The position numbers and the translations under genes are program-made. Of a DNA stretch of 64,000 nucleotides, positions 62,501-64,000 are shown piece by piece. Source of the stretch: Chamaelirium japonicum (lineage: Eukaryota > Streptophyta > Magnoliopsida > Liliales > Melanthiaceae); the NCBI GenBank assembly GCA_947650365.1, contig OX393549.1, forward strand, positions 79,127,533 through 79,191,532. The letters are read 5' to 3'. The notes under the pieces are model-generated. The model saw only the letters and a program-made list of their open reading frames with translations, was not told where the DNA came from and did not search any database. Within the stretch, counting starts at the first letter, position 1. Each line of letters opens with the position of its first letter.

Positions 62501-63190
62501 CTATGCTATCAAAGTCGGGACTAGTCGGTGACTAGTCCCTGAGCAGCATTTTGCCGACCGATTAATTTCGATTCCGTCATTGCTGGGCGGAATCCCGACT
62601 AGACCCGACTAGCCTGACTAGTCCCCGACTAACGACTGCCGACTAGTCCTCAGGCAGCATTCTGCAAGCAAATTTTTTTTTTGAAAGGAGTCTTTGCAAG
62701 CAATTTTGTTTAGATTTTTTTACATTGGCTCAAAGTCTTGAGTCGCAAGACTCACAACTATGGCTCTTCCCTGTAATCATCTGTTGAGCGCCTGAGAATC
62801 TCAGATAAAAACATAGACAAATAATTAGTTTATTTGTTGATATCCATATAACCCTATAATCAAAATTGAGGTTGTTCACTGATTAAATATCATCAAACAA
62901 ATATTGTGATGAATTCTTAGTTCTGAGTCTTTTGACATGGGCATGAAGCTGATACAACTGTGTTCTGTTAGACTGTTACTTATGTATTTATACCCATGCT
63001 GTGAAGTGTGAAGGTATGTATTGTTATTAACCGACTAATATTATATACCTATTGACATTTATGCTAGTTCATATATCATATATGTTTAGGGAGGGGGGGA
63101 GGGGTTAGAATAAGTTTTGGCCGACTAGTCCCGACTAGTCCTAGTCGGCCCTTGGCCAACTAGGGCCGACTACCGACTTTGACTACATAG
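62501..63190. mobile_element. hAT-type element, 690 bp, rich in GACTAGTC words
   Basis: Ends CTATGCTATCAAAGTCGG and (minus strand) CTATGTAGTCAAAGTCGG are inverted repeats. The 8-bp flank CCAGTATG is identical on both sides (62,493-62,500 and 63,191-63,198). Both subterminal regions are dense in GACTAGTCCC and CCCGACTAG words. No transposase. Confidence 0.92.
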
Positions 63191-63198
63191 CCAGTATG

Positions 63199-64000
63199 AA
63201 CCCAATGCACTACACATGTTATCCCCGAGAAGATATTAGTTGGTAGATATTAGTGATTATTAATTATCAACCATGGAACCAGCTTAATTCCTGAAAAAAA
63301 ATCATCAAGTATTGGAAATTACTAATATGAACCCATGAGTGAATGCACCAAATGATAGAGATCAAAAAAATTTCAAAGAAAAAAATGGAGCAAATTTCAT
63401 AGAACCGAGCATAAAGTCTTAAAGATGATAACCATTAAGTGCCTGATAGAAACTAGGAAGCACCGCCATGGACACGGATACGAGACACGGTAAATCTTAG
63501 AAAACTAAGACACGGATACGGCGAATTTTTAATATATATAATATATGCAAATAATAACATGGTTTCCTTCAAAAACACATGAAGGAGAAGGGGAACCCGG
63601 AGAAGCAGAAGAGGGAGAAGGTGAAGAGGGAGGGATAGCATACAGTTGAGAGCGAGAGAGAACATAAAGAATTGTTTACGGCTTAAGTCAATTGTAGGAA
63701 TTGTTTTTTTTTTTTTTTTGAAAGGTAATTGTAGGAATTGTTTGGGAGAATAGAAAGAATCTACACTCTCCCTTTTTGACTAAGAGCAATAATATGGTAG
63801 AGTACCACTAGAAGTTAATTAGACTTTTGTAAGATGTGTACTTACAAGTAATATTTAAATTGTTGGAAGACATGTATGATGAGGGAGTGATAAGCATTAG
63901 AAGCAATTGGATGAGGGAGATAAGTTTCCAATCAAGGATTACTCCAACACCCAATAATACTTGCATGTGACTTATTATTGTTATTCAAATAGGGGTCTCA
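63199..64000. other. Right edge, no gene seen
   Basis: AT-rich, with a T run at 63,704-63,719 and a purine-rich tract at 63,585-63,660. The 70-aa minus-strand frame there is low complexity. Nothing is recognised. Confidence 0.55.

Overview
The window is nuclear DNA of a flowering plant, in a repeat-rich region. Coding exons are very GC-rich (NPF3 exons at 46.8-52.7 kb) against AT-rich surroundings, and the repeats are plant-type: Ty1/copia and Ty3/gypsy LTR elements, a TRIM, a CACTA element, many hAT MITEs and a tRNA-derived SINE. The GC-rich third codon positions suggest a monocot, but I cannot name a species. I see no bacterial, organellar, rRNA, tRNA or CRISPR content.

Only two host genes can be supported. 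(1) A complete, apparently intact four-exon NRT1/PTR-family transporter of the NPF3 subfamily on + (46,769-52,726). (2) The last two coding exons of a 14-3-3 protein on - (55,784 down to 54,985). Its upstream exons are not visible in the remaining 8.2 kb, so the gene either has a very long intron or is a 3' fragment.

Layout. 1-3 kb: copia pol remnant and putative 3' LTR. 3-16 kb: non-coding DNA with GA microsatellites, hAT MITEs rich in GGGTCGG, other inverted-repeat elements and a SINE with a 21-bp duplication. 16.35-28.25 kb: an old minus-strand copia element whose LTR was invaded in turn by a solo LTR, a 7.2-kb CACTA element and a 1.1-kb hAT element. The CACTA element carries an alternating ~170-bp satellite, telomere-like arrays and a foldback element inside (TA)n. 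28-32.7 kb: unassigned DNA with a complete 331-bp TRIM and a 750-bp hAT element. 32.77-39.38 kb: a gag-only gypsy-like (LARD-type) element with four kinds of internal tandem array and a 53-nt C run. 39.56-45.51 kb: a young copia element. Both of these last two sit in another copy of the old LTR family. 45.9-52.7 kb: a MITE nested in a MITE at the NPF3 promoter, then NPF3 with a ~4-kb third intron filled with transposon debris. 53-64 kb: the 14-3-3 3' end, whose final intron holds three related palindromes among (TA)n and (CT)n tracts, followed by tandem duplications and hAT MITEs.

The mobile-element calls rest mostly on matching target-site duplications that I read directly; several nested insertions are also supported by an uninterrupted related copy elsewhere in the window. 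All identities and divergences are by eye, without alignment software.
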